Of a DNA stretch of 64,000 nucleotides, positions 34,751-46,589 are shown one piece after another. Within the stretch, counting starts at the first letter, position 1; every line of letters starts with the position of its first letter. The translations under genes and the position numbers were made by a program. The notes beneath the pieces are model-generated. The model was given only the letters and a program-made list of their open reading frames with translations. It searched no databases and was not told where the DNA came from. The stretch comes from Silene latifolia (Eukaryota > Streptophyta > Magnoliopsida > Caryophyllales > Caryophyllaceae): contig NC_133534.1 of the NCBI RefSeq assembly GCF_048544455.1, forward strand, positions 36,642,217 to 36,706,216, written 5' to 3'.

Positions 34751-35016
34751 GGGTAGTTATTCCGTGATTTTGGCCACCAATTTCAGTTTCTCAAATTTTT
34801 CTCCAAAATCTTCATCTTTCTAAACTTTCAAGAGCTTCCTTTTCTTCCAATCTTCAGAGTCTTTGATCCGGCGAGTGTTTTTCTTCGAGGTAAACAAACA
34901 AATTTTTCTTTTATCTTGCTAGTATTTTGTTGTGACCATGTCTTTCGCGATTTGGACCTAGTAAACCTGCGTCGGAGGGCCCTAGGTCTCCTTCTCCTGA
35001 AGTTGATCCTCAAATT

Positions 35017-37489
35017 TTGGAGGAATGGGAGGATGATGATTCTTATGGTGATTTTGGTGATGATTTCGGTGATGATGCGGAAAGTGCTCGTCCCAAAGAG
35101 AGGAGGCAGTACGTTATGGATCACGGTGACGTCTGTAAGGCAAGCGTTGACCGAGATTGGACCCATAAGTTGGCCAGTTGTTCTGGTGAGAAGTTTTTTG
35201 AGGGCCACTTTTTCTTTGGCAGGGGATACAAGATTGTCATCCCTGAGGAGGGTCAGGCCGTCTGTTGCCCTCCACCGGGCCATACCGGTGTATATATGCG
35301 ACATTTGGAGTACGGGCTTCGGTTTCCGCTGAACGAGTACGTCATGGCTATCATCAAAGCCATGAACGTCGATGTGGCCCAACTGCATCCGTTGGCCGTG
35401 AGGACGATAGTCGGCTTTGTGTGGCTTTGCCTTTTCAAGGGGGAGGCCCCGACGGTGAATTTATTCCGCCGGCTGCATTATCTCCAGCCGTCAATCTCTG
35501 GCCGCGTTGGTTGGTACAGTGTGCACATGGAGAAGGGTTATGTCTCTGTTGACAAACTTACTTCTTGCAAAGACTGGAGAGATTGGTGGGTGTACGTTAA
35601 GGTGCCGGATGACTACCATCGCCCATTGCCAAGACCAAGTTAACTTGCGGTGTGAGACTAAGGTGGAACATGACAGATGGGTCTCCCGGAAAAAACTCAA
35701 GATGGATGCCAGCAGGGTCCCTCTTAAGGAGGATGAGAGGCTGGCGATGAGGCTCTTTGAGGCGGACAAGAGTGGGGTGCCGAAAAGATGGATTCCCCCA
35801 ACGCAGATCATTCTTCAGGATGAGCCGCTCTGCCATGTCGGCCTCATACCGGCCCTAGCACGGGGTGAGTGGGGTCGGTATGAGGCCCATCACCATTGTC
35901 AATGTTTCTGTTCTTCGAACTTCGATTTAATTCCTCTATTTAATTCTTGCTTTGTTTCCTTCGCAGACCACTTTGGACCGGATTTGTCTGAGGATATCCT
36001 CCGGAGAATGGGGCTGCACAAAGACAAAACCGTTGCTAACTTGCATCCCAAGGCTCGACCCACGACCACGGACGTCGCCGAATGATCTTATGGACCAAAG
36101 AACAAACGCTTGAATGTGGTGGAGGCCGGGCGAAGGTTGTTAGTAATATGCCGCGCCATACGCGAAAAATAAATCCTTCGGCGATGATGGCGTCGACATC
36201 GGCTCCGCCTTCCACCTCCCCTGTTCAGAAGGAGACGGTGGAAGTCGTTTATATCTCCAATGGCGATGATTCCGGCGAGGAGGAGGGGTCTCCCCTTGTC
36301 CGTAAAAGAAAGCAGACAGCCTTTACCGCTGCCGTTGCTTCTGCTGCTGACGAGGAAATGCACCCTTCGGCCAAGAAGGCCAAGCACGGTATTGAACTAT
36401 CCGGTGGCTCAGATTTAGCCGGTTCGTCAGGCGCTGCCGATGACAGGCTTTTCGGCATGCCTATGTATGTTGATACTGATGCCTCCCCTTTTTTTAAAAA
36501 AAATTTTTGTAGATCCACCGCTGTCGGCCACCGCTCTTGTTGAGCAGCAGACGGAGGAGAAACCTGCGCAGGCTGGTGATCATAACGTCGCTACTGACTC
36601 TTCATCCCAGAAGGTTTCCCTTTCCCGTCCGCAAGCTGGTGATCATAACGTCGCTACTGACTCTTCATCTCAGCTTGTGGCGGAAGGCGCGAGGTTGATT
36701 AAGAGACTGGCGAGGTGGAACGAGCTGACCGGCGCTCGTATCATGGAGCAGGAGAAGGCCGCGGCTCAATCCGCTTTTGAGCTTAATGCCACTAAGAAGG
36801 TGGCCACGAAGGCGAAGCTGGATCTTCTCAATGAGCAGAGGCTTCGGGGGGAGGCCGAGAAGGCGCTCTTGGCTGAGAGAAAGCTCAGGGAGGACGCTGA
36901 AAAGGAGGTCCTTGCTGAGAGGGCCAAGGCCGAGACTTCTGCGGCCGAAGTTGAAACTCTGCTGGCGAAGTGTGGCCTCGTTCAGAGGCACGCCGACCTC
37001 TATCTCCAGCAGAGGAATGAATTCAGGGAACGGTTTCAGATCCAGGGGAAGGTGATTCGGAGCAAGGAGGCCATCATCAGGCAAAAGGAGGACGACATTG
37101 AGATGCTCCAAACCAAAATGCTCCCTGACATGTGCTCCGATTCGGGATCCGGCCGAAGTTTTGCCAGGTAAGTAATTGAGGAGCTCTTCCCTCTTGAAGG
37201 TTCCTTTCCGTGGGGCAAATTCGACGAGCTGTTTGACGACAAGCTCGAAGCTAAGGAGAAGGCCGTGGAGGAGAGGGTCAAGGAGACGGTGAGGGTGAAG
37301 ATAGAGCAGGAGGCGGCCAAGGAGGCAGCAGCCCTTGCTGAGAGGGCGAAGACGGCCAATGAGGAGGCCAAGAGAATGAGGGAAGCTGAGGCTGCCGAGG
37401 CAAAGGCTGAGGCTGCCAGGAAAGCCGCTGGGTTACCCACCGAGGGAGACGCTGCTACCGCTGCTGATGGCGAGCAGCAACAGACATAG
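35017..37489 (+). pseudogene. Antisense gene region with putative gypsy-type transposon (Transposase_28-like) domain
   Basis: Several plus-strand open stretches run opposite to gag. The first (35017-35643) has an acidic start and a conserved block (HTGVYMRHLEYGLRFPL, VGFVWLCLFKGEAP, RVGWYSVHMEKG) that I recognise as the plant Transposase_28 / putative gypsy-type transposon family. The later stretches are Ala-, Glu- and Lys-rich and look like a long coiled coil (36700-37171 and 37265-37489). The region is broken at a few points in this copy. Its function is unknown; such frames occur antisense in some plant gypsy elements. Confidence 0.55.
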
Positions 37490-38474
37490 GGAGATGATGT
37501 CTGTACCCTTTTGCCTTTTCGTCTTTGTATTTTGTACAACTTTGGCGGGTTTTCCTTTGGCTGACCCTTATGGGGACGGCCGTCGTTTGTATTTCTTGTA
37601 ATTTGTTTGAACATATTTAATAAGAGCTCGTTTCTTCTGCCTCCGGCTTGGCCGAGGTCTTTACCTCATTCCCTTTTTCTTGTGCTAATAGTTGAGCATC
37701 TCAATCTGTACCTAACGTTTCACTTTGCCTCTGGCTCGGCCGAGGTCTTTTCTCATCCTTGTCTGATTTTTTTTTATGTTATTAATTGGGCGTCTCCTCT
37801 GTTTCCGCCTTGGCTTGGTCGAGGCAGTCTTAGAGTGCGTTCCTCAACCGTGCAACGCTTCTAAGGCGTTTTGATCGCTTTGCGAGTATCAACTGCGATG
37901 GTCGTGACCGTCGAGGTGTTTATTTCCTGAGGGTGATTGCCATTCTTGCCGGTGTGACGGTGTCAGTCGGCGAGTGCTCCTTGTTACTGACTGCCGCTCT
38001 TGTCGGTGTGACAGTGTGAGCCGGCGTCTATTTCTTGATAGCGTCTAACGTGGCGTCTACCACTTGGAGTGACTGCGACGGCGTCTACCTCTTGGGGTGA
38101 CTGCCGTGGCGTCTACTACTTGGGGTGACTGCGACGGCGCCTATTTCTTGGAGGAGACTGCCGCTCTTGTCGGTGTGACAGTGTGAGCCGGCGTCTGCTG
38201 CTTCCTAGTGACTATGGGGAAAATGAACGTTTTGATGGAAGGCTTGGACGATTTTTCATTAGATAAAAAAAATGCGTCGGGGTGCCCACAGCTGTTTTGG
38301 ACACCTCCGCCGTTACACAGAGTTTCCCCGAGATTACCAGTGTCCTAACAGTTTATCAAAGGCACACCCTCCCGGTCAGCCGCTAGCTACATCCATGAGG
38401 TCGCCCTCCTGTTGTAAGGATAGACTTTTCCCTTTCTCTGATTTCTTTGCTACTTTGAGGGATTGCATGTTGCA

Positions 38475-39091
38475 TCATCTGGCAGCTATCTGGACGTTGA
38501 CCACTTCGTCATTCTCGTCTTTGGAGACGAGCTTATGCGCTTCCCCCCGGTCCGAGACATACATCAGTGTTAGGGCCCGGATGGACATCACTGCGTCAGC
38601 CTCGCTCAGGGTGATTCGGCCTATGAGAACGTTGTAGGCGGACGAGCCGTCGATGACCACGAACTCGGCTAGGACATTTTTAGCCGCATTCTTTTCGCCG
38701 AACGTTACCGCGGGAGTCTGATTGATCCTAGTGGTACCAGGCCGGCCCCAGAGAAGCTGTATAGTGGGTTGGTGCAGGGGCTCAAGTCCTTGAATTTCAG
38801 GCCGAGACTGAGGAAGCACTCCCTGAACATGATGTTCGTGTACGCGCCTGTGTCAATCAGGCACCTTTTGACCAGGTGGTTGGATATGTCCAAGTTGACT
38901 ACAAGTGGGTCGCTGTGAGGAGCGATGACTCCTTCGTAGTCCTTCCTTCCAATGGTTATATCGGGGATGTTGGAAGTGGGGATCGCTGTGTTGGGCACAA
39001 AGTTGATGGCCTGGTATAGCTCGTTCAGGTGCCGTTTGTGCCCATGAGCGAACCCTCCGTTCTCGTTGCCCCCGATGACAACATGGATCAC
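38475..39091 (-). pseudogene. Aspartic protease region of the gypsy-type element
   Basis: Minus-strand frames encode a retropepsin-like domain: LVVNLDISNHLVKRCLIDTG with the catalytic DTG, then a SFSGAGLVPLGSI block. It lies directly after gag in the normal order. The coding region is broken in this copy. No reverse transcriptase follows. Confidence 0.65.
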
Positions 39092-39256
39092 TCATATCCG
39101 TTCGAAGACGGATTTCTTACCTGAACTGTCGGCGTCAGTCTTTTGGCCTTTGGCAACATACTTGCCGAGGCTCCCTTTCCGGATCAGCTCTTCAATGGCA
39201 TTCTTTAGATGCCGGCAGTCATTGGTTAGATGGCCGGTGTGGCCGTGGTACTCACA

Positions 39257-40402
39257 TTACTGGCTCGTGTCACCGTCGCTTTTTGGCTTGGGGGGTCTTT
39301 CCCACTTCTGGCCCTCGTTTTTGCTCAGGGCGAAGACCTCGGCGGCTGATACGACGAGAGGGGTTTTGTCACTATACCGCCTCTGGTGGTACGTTCCTGA
39401 ACTCCACCCGGCGCCCGCCGAGTCCTGTTTCCTGGTGGATCTGTCCGACCGTGACCTATTATTCTCACGGCGTCTTTCATCGGACCGTGACCCGTTGTTG
39501 TCACGGCGTCTTTCGTCCGGGTTGTCCTCCCGGCGGCTTTTCTTTTCTGAGTGCTCGGCCTCGCTGGGGCCTACCCAGGTCTTGTGATAGTCCTCTACCT
39601 TGATGGCTTGGTCGGCCAACTTTCTGGCGGCGTCCAAACCCAGGCCTCCGCACTTGATGAGCTCATTTTTTAAATCTCCCCTTGGGAGGCCCTTCATCAG
39701 TGCGAAGGCCGCCAGTTCGGGATTGATTTCCCGAATCTGCTGGACCTTTCCGTCGAACCTCTTCACATAGCTTCGTAGAGTCTCGCCTCCCTCCTGTTTG
39801 ATAGTTAGGAGGTCCGATGTCTCTACGGCCCTTCTCTTGTTGCAAGAGTACTGGGCTAGAAAGGCGTCCCTTAGGTCGGCGTAATAGTATACCGAGCCGT
39901 CGGGAAGCCCCTTGTACCAACTTTGAGCCATTCCATGCAGAGTTGTTGGGAAAACTCGGCACCAGACCTCATCGGGCTGCTCCCATACCGACATGTAAGA
40001 CTCGAAAGCCTCGGCGTGGTCGTGGTCTACTGGATCGCTATCTCCCTTGTATGATAGAGGTGGCAACTTGAGCTTAGTTGGCACCTGGACTTCTAGGACG
40101 TAGGCGCTGGGGGGCTGTCTGACCACGTGTCGAATGACACGCGGCGATCGGCTCCTCGCATTCCTAATCCGGCTCCTCTCCTCGTAGCGGGAAGGACTCC
40201 TTCTTCGGCTTGGACTTCTCCTCCAACTCTGTTGAGTCGGACTCCTCTGGCTCCTTTGGGGTAAGCCTCGTTCGTGCGGCGGGGACGCTGTCCTCCCACG
40301 AGTGCGGGAAGGACTTAGGTCTACCGCGCCCACTTTGGGCTCCCCCGGCGTCTTGACTGGGTCAGCTTCTCCTAGTGCTCCGTTCAAATTTCTCGGAGTC
40401 AC
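39257..40402 (-). CDS. Gag protein of the gypsy-type element
   Basis: 381 residues. An Arg/Ser-rich N-terminus is followed by a retrotransposon gag core (FESYMSVWEQPDEVWCRVFP, AQSWYKGLP, LLTIKQEGGETLRSYVKRF, AAFALMKGLPRGDL), then a charged Arg/Glu/Asp-rich tail. This would form the particle shell. The frame is open across the gag core. Confidence 0.8.
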   Translation of the reverse strand: MTPRNLNGALGEADPVKTPGEPKVGAVDLSPSRTRGRTASPPHERGLPQRSQRSPTQQSWRRSPSRRRSPSRYEERSRIRNARSRSPRVIRHVVRQPPSAYVLEVQVPTKLKLPPLSYKGDSDPVDHDHAEAFESYMSVWEQPDEVWCRVFPTTLHGMAQSWYKGLPDGSVYYYADLRDAFLAQYSCNKRRAVETSDLLTIKQEGGETLRSYVKRFDGKVQQIREINPELAAFALMKGLPRGDLKNELIKCGGLGLDAARKLADQAIKVEDYHKTWVGPSEAEHSEKKSRREDNPDERRRDNNGSRSDERRRENNRSRSDRSTRKQDSAGAGWSSGTYHQRRYSDKTPLVVSAAEVFALSKNEGQKWERPPKPKSDGDTSQ

Positions 40403-41088
40403 GTTTTGGGCCCTGGTCTCCTGGACGGTTTCCGCCGCTCTTGTCGGCGTGACGGTGTGAGGGCGACATCGATTAGGTCCAGGAGCATTTTCGGTTTGCT
40501 ACGTCAACCACATGTCCCATGATGGTGACTGGTTGGTCGGGCGGCGCGTGTCGGGTATTATTGGCATCCCGAACTCTGGTTGGATTACTCCGCCGGTGGA
40601 GGGCTGCACGACTCCAGAATTGTTGAAAGTATCATCTTGGTAGAATGCGGTTTCGTCGGTCACGACTACGTCTTGTTGTTTCGACACCTTCTTAGCTTTT
40701 TGGATGGGTTTTTGTTGTTTTTTTTTTTTTTTTTTTTTGGGAATGAATGTGACTAGCTTCTAGTGTCTTTCCCCACAGACGGCGCCAATTGTTCTGGGTG
40801 TAATTCCAGAGCAAGTATCGTTACCACACGTGGCTTGTAGAATAATGTCTTGAGTTGAACCCTTCTTGCCTTTATCGTTCCTCTCGGCCTCTCCTGCAAC
40901 GATGAACGAACTGAGGGCTTGGTTTTGTGCCAAGCGTACTCACTCCGACGCTCAAGTTAGTAAACTTAAAGGATTAAGTTGTGTTACTTGGCTAGGTATG
41001 TATTGTAGAGAGATAAGGAAGATATTACCAGATGAATAGTGTACTTAGGTTAAGTTGTGGGATCCTTTCCTCAATGAAGGTTGAGGAG

Positions 41089-41096
41089 TATTTATA
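41089..41096 (-). promoter_or_regulatory. LTR TATA box of the gypsy-type element
   Basis: TATAAATA on the minus strand in the 5' LTR; the other LTR carries the same motif. It likely starts the element's gag-directed transcript. Confidence 0.5.
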
Positions 41097-41397
41097 GGCT
41101 TTCACCTTTTGTCACGTAGTGGCCAAGTGGCCAAGTGGCTAGCAGGTGGAAAGACTGGTCTACCCCTCGGCCGAGGGACCTATGGAAGGCCGGCGGGCCA
41201 TGTTGACTCGCCGCCGAGGGGTCTTGGATATGAGTACGGGGGTATGTGTCCCGGCTGGCAGGTTGTCACGCCGAGACCCAAGCTAACAGGCCGATGGGCT
41301 GCATCGGCTAGGCTGTCTAAGTCGTTGACTTGCTGTGGATATCTTTGACCTTGTTCAATATGTTGACTTGGTCAGCGGTGCAGAATATGCCCCATCA

Positions 41398-41674
41398 GTT
41401 GTATTAATTGGGACGTTGCTCCCCCTTTCGTTCTTCGCCTTTGTACTAGTGACTTTGTAGCGGCTATCGAACCGCTCCCCCCGCCCCCCCCCCCCCCCCC
41501 AATCAGTTGTATTAATTGGGACGTTGCTCCCCCTTTCGTTCTTCGCCTTTGTACTAGTGACTTTGTAGCGGCTATCGAACCGCTCCCCCCCCCCCCGCCC
41601 CCCCGCTCCCCCGATTTCTGTGTACTTTTGTTCTCTTGATTTTATTTATGCACTTCTTTCTTCCAAAAAAAAAA
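41398..41674 (+). mobile_element. LINE relic, 3' end (right part)
   Basis: Continuation of the LINE after the gypsy element: a 3' untranslated region ending in a poly-A tract (41665-41674). It contains a tandem duplication of about 110 bp (GTTGTATTAATTGGGACG at 41398 and again near 41507), the copies joined by long C runs (41478-41499). Confidence 0.7.
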
Positions 41675-42477
41675 CTGAATGGGCCGCTTTCCATCCTAGT
41701 GAAATAGCATTGACAATTCAGAAATCATGTGGCAGCGAGACTCCCATACAGGGTCGTTCAAAAGGAGACGTAACAGATTTAAGCATATTCTAGCAGTTCG
41801 TTTAAGACAAATTTTGAATAGACAAAAAGAACATGATGAGTCACATTGAGTAAATTTTAATGAATTATACAAAAAAGAACATAATGAGTCACTTAATCTT
41901 CCGGCCATCAACTACTACGCCAACAACTTTTTGCTGCATATAACTATGCACATAAATAATTATAGCTAAACATCTAGCCCTAAGAGTCCTAACCGAGGGC
42001 TGATACCATCCCTGATTATTTTGATCTTTAAGTTAGGTAGATAGGTTTAAGTTAGATATGCCTTATGAATGTGGTTATAATTAATGGTTCTTGTGTAAGC
42101 CAACACTTATTATCAGATTTTTGGACAACTTTGTGCCTTCATATGCTATACTGTTAGAAATAAGCTAACTGTTCTCGGCTGATTACAGACTTAATAGCAT
42201 GCAGTTGTTGGAGATCAAAGACTGTCAAGTGTCAACCCTCGGACATGACATGAAACTTAGACAATTCATTTTAGACGACAACATATTTTTTTTTTTTCGG
42301 AACAGTGTCCGTTGCTTGAACAAGCACCCTTGTTAAATATTTATAATAGAGTCTGAGTAACATATGTTAAGAAATAACATCAGAGTGACATTTGGTAGAA
42401 TAGAATGTAGAAATTTCTTTTAGTAAACACTGCTCCTTTTTCTTTTTACCATTGTAGCATATCAGTAACAGAGTTGA
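41675..42477. other. Flank between LINE and PELPK remnant
   Basis: From about 41930 the sequence matches 16510-16960 of the PELPK A flank. The part 41675-41925 is not recognised. No gene was seen. Confidence 0.5.
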
Positions 42478-42692
42478 GGTACCTGAGCTGCTAAAAATCG
42501 TGGTACTTGAGCTCCCGAAGCCCGAGATGCCTGAATTATCTAAGTTTGAGGCACCAAAGCTATCAACGTCTGAAGTCTGAACTACCTAAGTTTGATGTGC
42601 CTGAAATGCCCAAGCCAACATCGCCTGAAATGCCTAAGCCCGAAGTGCCCGAACTCCCTATGCCCGAAGTTCATGAGCTTCCCAAGCCATAA
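42478..42692 (+). pseudogene. PELPK gene remnant fused to a distal promoter segment
   Basis: PELPK coding text (VPELLKIVV, VPEMPKPTSPEMPKPEVPEL, VHELPKP) with no signal peptide or start, ending in a stop after HELPKP. It begins directly after CATATCAGTAACAGAG, a sequence that in the intact genes lies several hundred bp upstream of the start. The proximal promoter and N-terminus were therefore lost in one deletion. A short rearrangement shifts the frame near 42570. Confidence 0.8.
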
Positions 42693-42811
42693 GGAAATCG
42701 CCACTAATTCAATTCCCCAACTGTACAGAATTTGTTTCAAACATTAGGTATGGAATGGAATGGATTCTAACTCCAAGGAGGTATGGAGTTAGAACCCTAT
42801 ACCTGTTTAAA

Positions 42812-43040
42812 GTTGTTTGGTTCAATCCGGGAATGAGAATAATAATGTGTGGGATGGAATGTTGGAAGTTGGAGAAAGAGGGAGAAAGATGGGTATGAGA
42901 TTCCAGGGGGTTGGAATGGAGTTAGAATCCATCAGGTATCTAACTCCATTCCAAAATGCTCCAACCAAATATTGGAATGGCTTGAATCCATTCCAAATTT
43001 CCAATCCATTCCAAAAGCTCCAACCAAACACCCCCTTAAT
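42812..43040. mobile_element. Possible PIF/Harbinger-like MITE
   Basis: The right end, read inward, is GGGGGTGTTTGGTTGGAG and the left has TTGTTTGGTTCAATCC, imperfectly inverted. The interior is full of GGAATGG and its complement. GTGTTTGGTT ends are common in plant Harbinger and hAT MITEs. The target duplication is not clear, so family and limits are tentative. Confidence 0.45.
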
Positions 43041-43906
43041 TCCTCATTTTGTTGTAATCTAAATAGTACAAAAAATAGGTTTTTTAAAGGCTTTTTATTA
43101 GTCCCTATTTGTTAGGAGCAACATTTTTTCTTTTTTTTTCTTTTTTTTTCTTTTGCATAGTAGTAGGGCCATTAACTACCAATACATTTAATTAATTGAA
43201 GCAATAGTCAAATGCAGATTAAAAATGTGACATATGAAAGGAGTTACAGTGAATATTTTAATAACATGACTATCCCCATTTAATACGTACTCGTAAAAAT
43301 TAACATGCCAAAATTTTACTTTTTTTTTTTTTTTAAAACATTGAATAGTTTACATATAATTTTCTATTTATAAAAAACATAACATTTAAAACATTACTAT
43401 TGGCTACTTGAATTTTAGAAAAAAAAAATCCAATAGGTCATGTACCATCCATCAGACGTGGGTTTTAAGATGATTTAATTTCTCCAATCAATACACCAAT
43501 ATTCTCATATTACTATGTCTCTTCCATTTAACCCATCATCAAATATGCCTGAATGAATCCGCATAGAATTTGTATAATACTCCGTAATTCAAATAAAATT
43601 TGTACTCGATTCCAGTCACAAAACATATTCAGTCTATAAAAATATTTTCTATATAAATAAAATTAAAATTTGTATTTCGTTTATTAAATAAAGGGCATTT
43701 TATTAGATTTATACTCGGTATAAAAAACCCACCATTAAAATTTAGTATATTTGATTATTTTCTTTTCTAAAATCAACGAAAAATTTGTTCTGACCAAAAA
43801 TTTTACAAAATCAAAAAACAACACTGCACTTAGATAAACCAAAAAGACCTACATGCAACAGATCTGAGCATTTTTGTTATAAAAAAAACCTTAATTTCAT
43901 GCAAAA
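43041..43906. other. AT-rich intergenic DNA
   Basis: Very AT-rich with poly-T and poly-A tracts. I see no gene, and no repeat that I can delimit. Confidence 0.5.
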
Positions 43907-45684
43907 CTAGTTTTAATCCCGTGCAAAAATTGTACGAGGTTACTTGTTAAACACTTGTTATTATTAAATTATGTATGGAGAAAATGTAGAAATATTAAAA
44001 TTCAAATATACAAAAGTATACTCCCTCCAATTCACAATAAACCTCTCATTTCATTTTGGCACAAAAATTAAAGAAACACACTACCCCACCATACAATTAA
44101 ATTTGGACCACACAAATACACTATCCCACCATACAATTAAATTTGGACTACACAAACACTTACCAAAAAAGGAAATAGGGATGTTATTGTGAATAACTGA
44201 AAAAGGAAATAGGGAGGTTTATTGTGAATTGGAGGGAGTAGTAAGTAAGAATATCAATTGACAATATTGAATATAGTAAAGAAAATAACATTAATACAGT
44301 CGTTATTACATGAGACGGTTTTACACGGTAAGACGATTTCGTTGTATATAAAAATAACTTACTTATTAGTGTTAGATAAATAGTTTATTTGTAGAAATGA
44401 ACCGTCTCACTGGGTGATCCGTCTTACTCTATAATTCGTGTCAATCTAAATAAGTTCAATAACAAATTATTGGCTCAAAATCTAAATATGATTAAAATAG
44501 GCTTAAACAACCTCAAACTAACCCATTAAAATCCCAGTACATATCGCCAAAGGCCCCACCTTTACCTAATGAGTAGTAAATTAGTAATGTTAACCTAACA
44601 TACTTCGCACGCCTTTTTCTCCCTCGCTCTCCATCAGTCACCGTCATTATATCACTCCCTCAAACTCATTCTCTCACTTCCGTCTCAACTTTTATCTCTC
44701 GTAAATCTCATGGATTCATAGTCCCTATAATTTCTCTCTATAATCCTCATTCTTTAAACAATATATCATCTCCTTACTCGATAATGTTTACCCAATTGTC
44801 AATCTCTCTTACTCTCAGCTATGTTTGTTTCATTTTTTGTTCATGTTTCTGTGATTTTTTTCTATTCAATTTCTCATAGATTTGATGGTTATTTTCTTAA
44901 AAGTTGATTTTTTATTTTTTATAAAATTATTAGTGAATATCATAGATCTAATGAATATTGTTTTTTTAAATAAAATTACTCAATATAAGTAAGTATGTGT
45001 TTTTAAATAAAATTCTTTATTTTTATTTAGTTGCCTATAATATGTTTAAATTGTTTTTTTCATATATTTAAAACTTATTTTCGTTAATTTAAAAAAATCC
45101 CATATTTTGAATGTAATCTTCCCCTTTTTTGAAGTTTTTTTTTTTATTTTATTTTGACAAAACAATAGAGTATTTCTAAGAACGGAAATCAAATCTATTA
45201 AATTTAAATGACTTGGATATTTTCTGAAGAATAGTTATCAATTAAATTCCTAAATCTTATTTTTATATAAGTTTTTTATGCTTTAATGGCATGTTTTTCC
45301 TATACTGAGTTACATGATTTTTAAATAGAATTTTTTGAAATAAATTGTTAAATTTAGCTTCCGGATTTTTTTGAAGATTTTAAAACAATTTTTTCAAAAA
45401 AAAAAAAGTAATTTTTAGATGTTAAATATTTGTAATCACTTTTTTGAGATCATTTAAAAGAATTAGATTATAATAATTCAAATTAGATTAGCTTAGATTA
45501 TACGGAGTATTAATACATTGATTTTATTATAAAAAACCGTGCAAAATAAACTCAAAATAGTTTTCTTCGGAGTAATTTTTCAGATTTGAATTGGGTGGAG
45601 GAGATGAGAGGAGAGAGGGTAATTAAATGGTGTATAGAACATGGTGGGAAGCCTTGAAAAAACCTGGCTTTTATATTAGATAGA
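43907..45684 (-). mobile_element. Non-autonomous Helitron
   Basis: Read on the minus strand, it starts TCTATCTAATATAAAAGCC at 45684, a classic plant Helitron 5' end. It ends with an imperfect GTAC/GCAC-type hairpin, TTAAAA and CTAG at 43907-43910. Flanking bases fit insertion between A and T. At 1778 bp it encodes no helicase. It contains a Stowaway MITE (44021-44238). A C/T-rich stretch near 44615-44700 looks like a 5' leader but belongs to no gene I recognise. Confidence 0.75.
44021..44238. mobile_element. Stowaway MITE
   Basis: A 218-bp element with inverted ends CTCCCTCCAATTCACAATAA and TA target duplications (44019-44020 and 44239-44240). A 30-bp block (CCCACCATACAATTAAATTT) is repeated inside. 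It sits within the Helitron, so it is younger. Confidence 0.9.
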
Positions 45685-46555
45685 TTTCATCTTTTTTAAA
45701 AGATCTTAAGGTTAAATTTATCAATTATTTAAAGAATACTTATACATGACTTTACATCAATTACTTTCTAAATTAAATTTCTTCATGTCGATTGAACGCT
45801 AAAATTGAACGGCTTATGAACTTTTGTGGATTAGAAGAGGGATAATTGTGAGAGAGGGAGATTGAGACAGGATTATAAATAAAATAAGACGATTTGGTTT
45901 ATGAAAGATTGAGTGAGATCTGAGAGAGAGAAGTGATGAGCAAAATGTGAGAGAGTTAGGGTTAAAACTTAAAAGTAGGAGGATTAATTAATAATGTCTT
46001 ATATGTAAAGGGTTAATTGGAGGGTTTGAGCCCAAAAATATAATATGAGGGTGAATTGGGCGGTTTGGTTGATTGGGTCCATTGTCCACAAATTCCATTT
46101 AACTTTTAATTTTTCTTTTGCGGGTTTTCAGATTTTTTTCTTTTCATATTTTAAACTTTAGTTTTTAGGTGTTAAACAATGTTAACTGCGTGTTTATATT
46201 CCCGTCTCGAAGATGAGTTAAGTATTTGGTGTAAGTTTACGTAAACCGCCAAAACTGATCCAACCCGTATAACCTGATCTATATCCGACATGACACCCGA
46301 ACTCAAGACTCAAGCTTGACACGAACTCAAATTCCCCGATCAAATATAACCCAACCCGAATGTTTATTGCTGCACATTGATTATTATCCGTTTAATTCGA
46401 TAATAGTGGAACCGAAAATTACCTGAAACAAAAATGACCAGCCCCAACCCGACTCAAACTCTTGCAAACCCAATATTGACCCGACCCAAACCCAAGTCGA
46501 TTGACCTATTTGCTAGGTCTAAATTTAAGTGGCAAATTTTTGCAAATTCTATTAC
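45685..46555. other. Intergenic with GACCCGA-rich repeat
   Basis: The stretch 46240-46525 is rich in CCGA/ACCC motifs and ends TTTGCTAGGTCTA, like the element at 57081-57456, of which it is probably a diverged copy. It leads into the Helitron end at 46556. No gene was seen. Confidence 0.5.
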
Positions 46556-46589
46556 AACCCGTGTATTTTTTGCACGGGTTTAAAACTAG
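46556..46589 (+). mobile_element. 3' end of a second Helitron
   Basis: A perfect 8-bp hairpin (AACCCGTG 46556-46563, CACGGGTT 46573-46580) is followed by TAAAA, CTAG (46586-46589) and T, the standard Helitron 3' terminus on the plus strand. The 5' TC end was not found, so only the terminus is reported. Confidence 0.65.

Larger units (their letters stand above)
33629..41397 (-). mobile_element. Gypsy-type element with genes on both strands
   Basis: LTRs lie at 33629-34235 and 40790-41397 (TG...CA), with an exact 5-bp target duplication GTTGT (33624-33628 and 41398-41402). The primer-binding site (ATTGGCGCCGTCTGTGGGG on the minus strand, just left of 40790) shows the element reads right to left. 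The minus strand carries gag and an aspartic protease; no reverse transcriptase or integrase is visible, so it is non-autonomous. The plus strand of its 3' half carries an unrelated gene-like region with its own TATA box. The LTRs differ at roughly 3% of sites by eye, so it is older than the elements in PELPK B. Several breaks affect its frames. The layout fits the Tat/Retand-like lineages known for extra frames. Confidence 0.85.
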
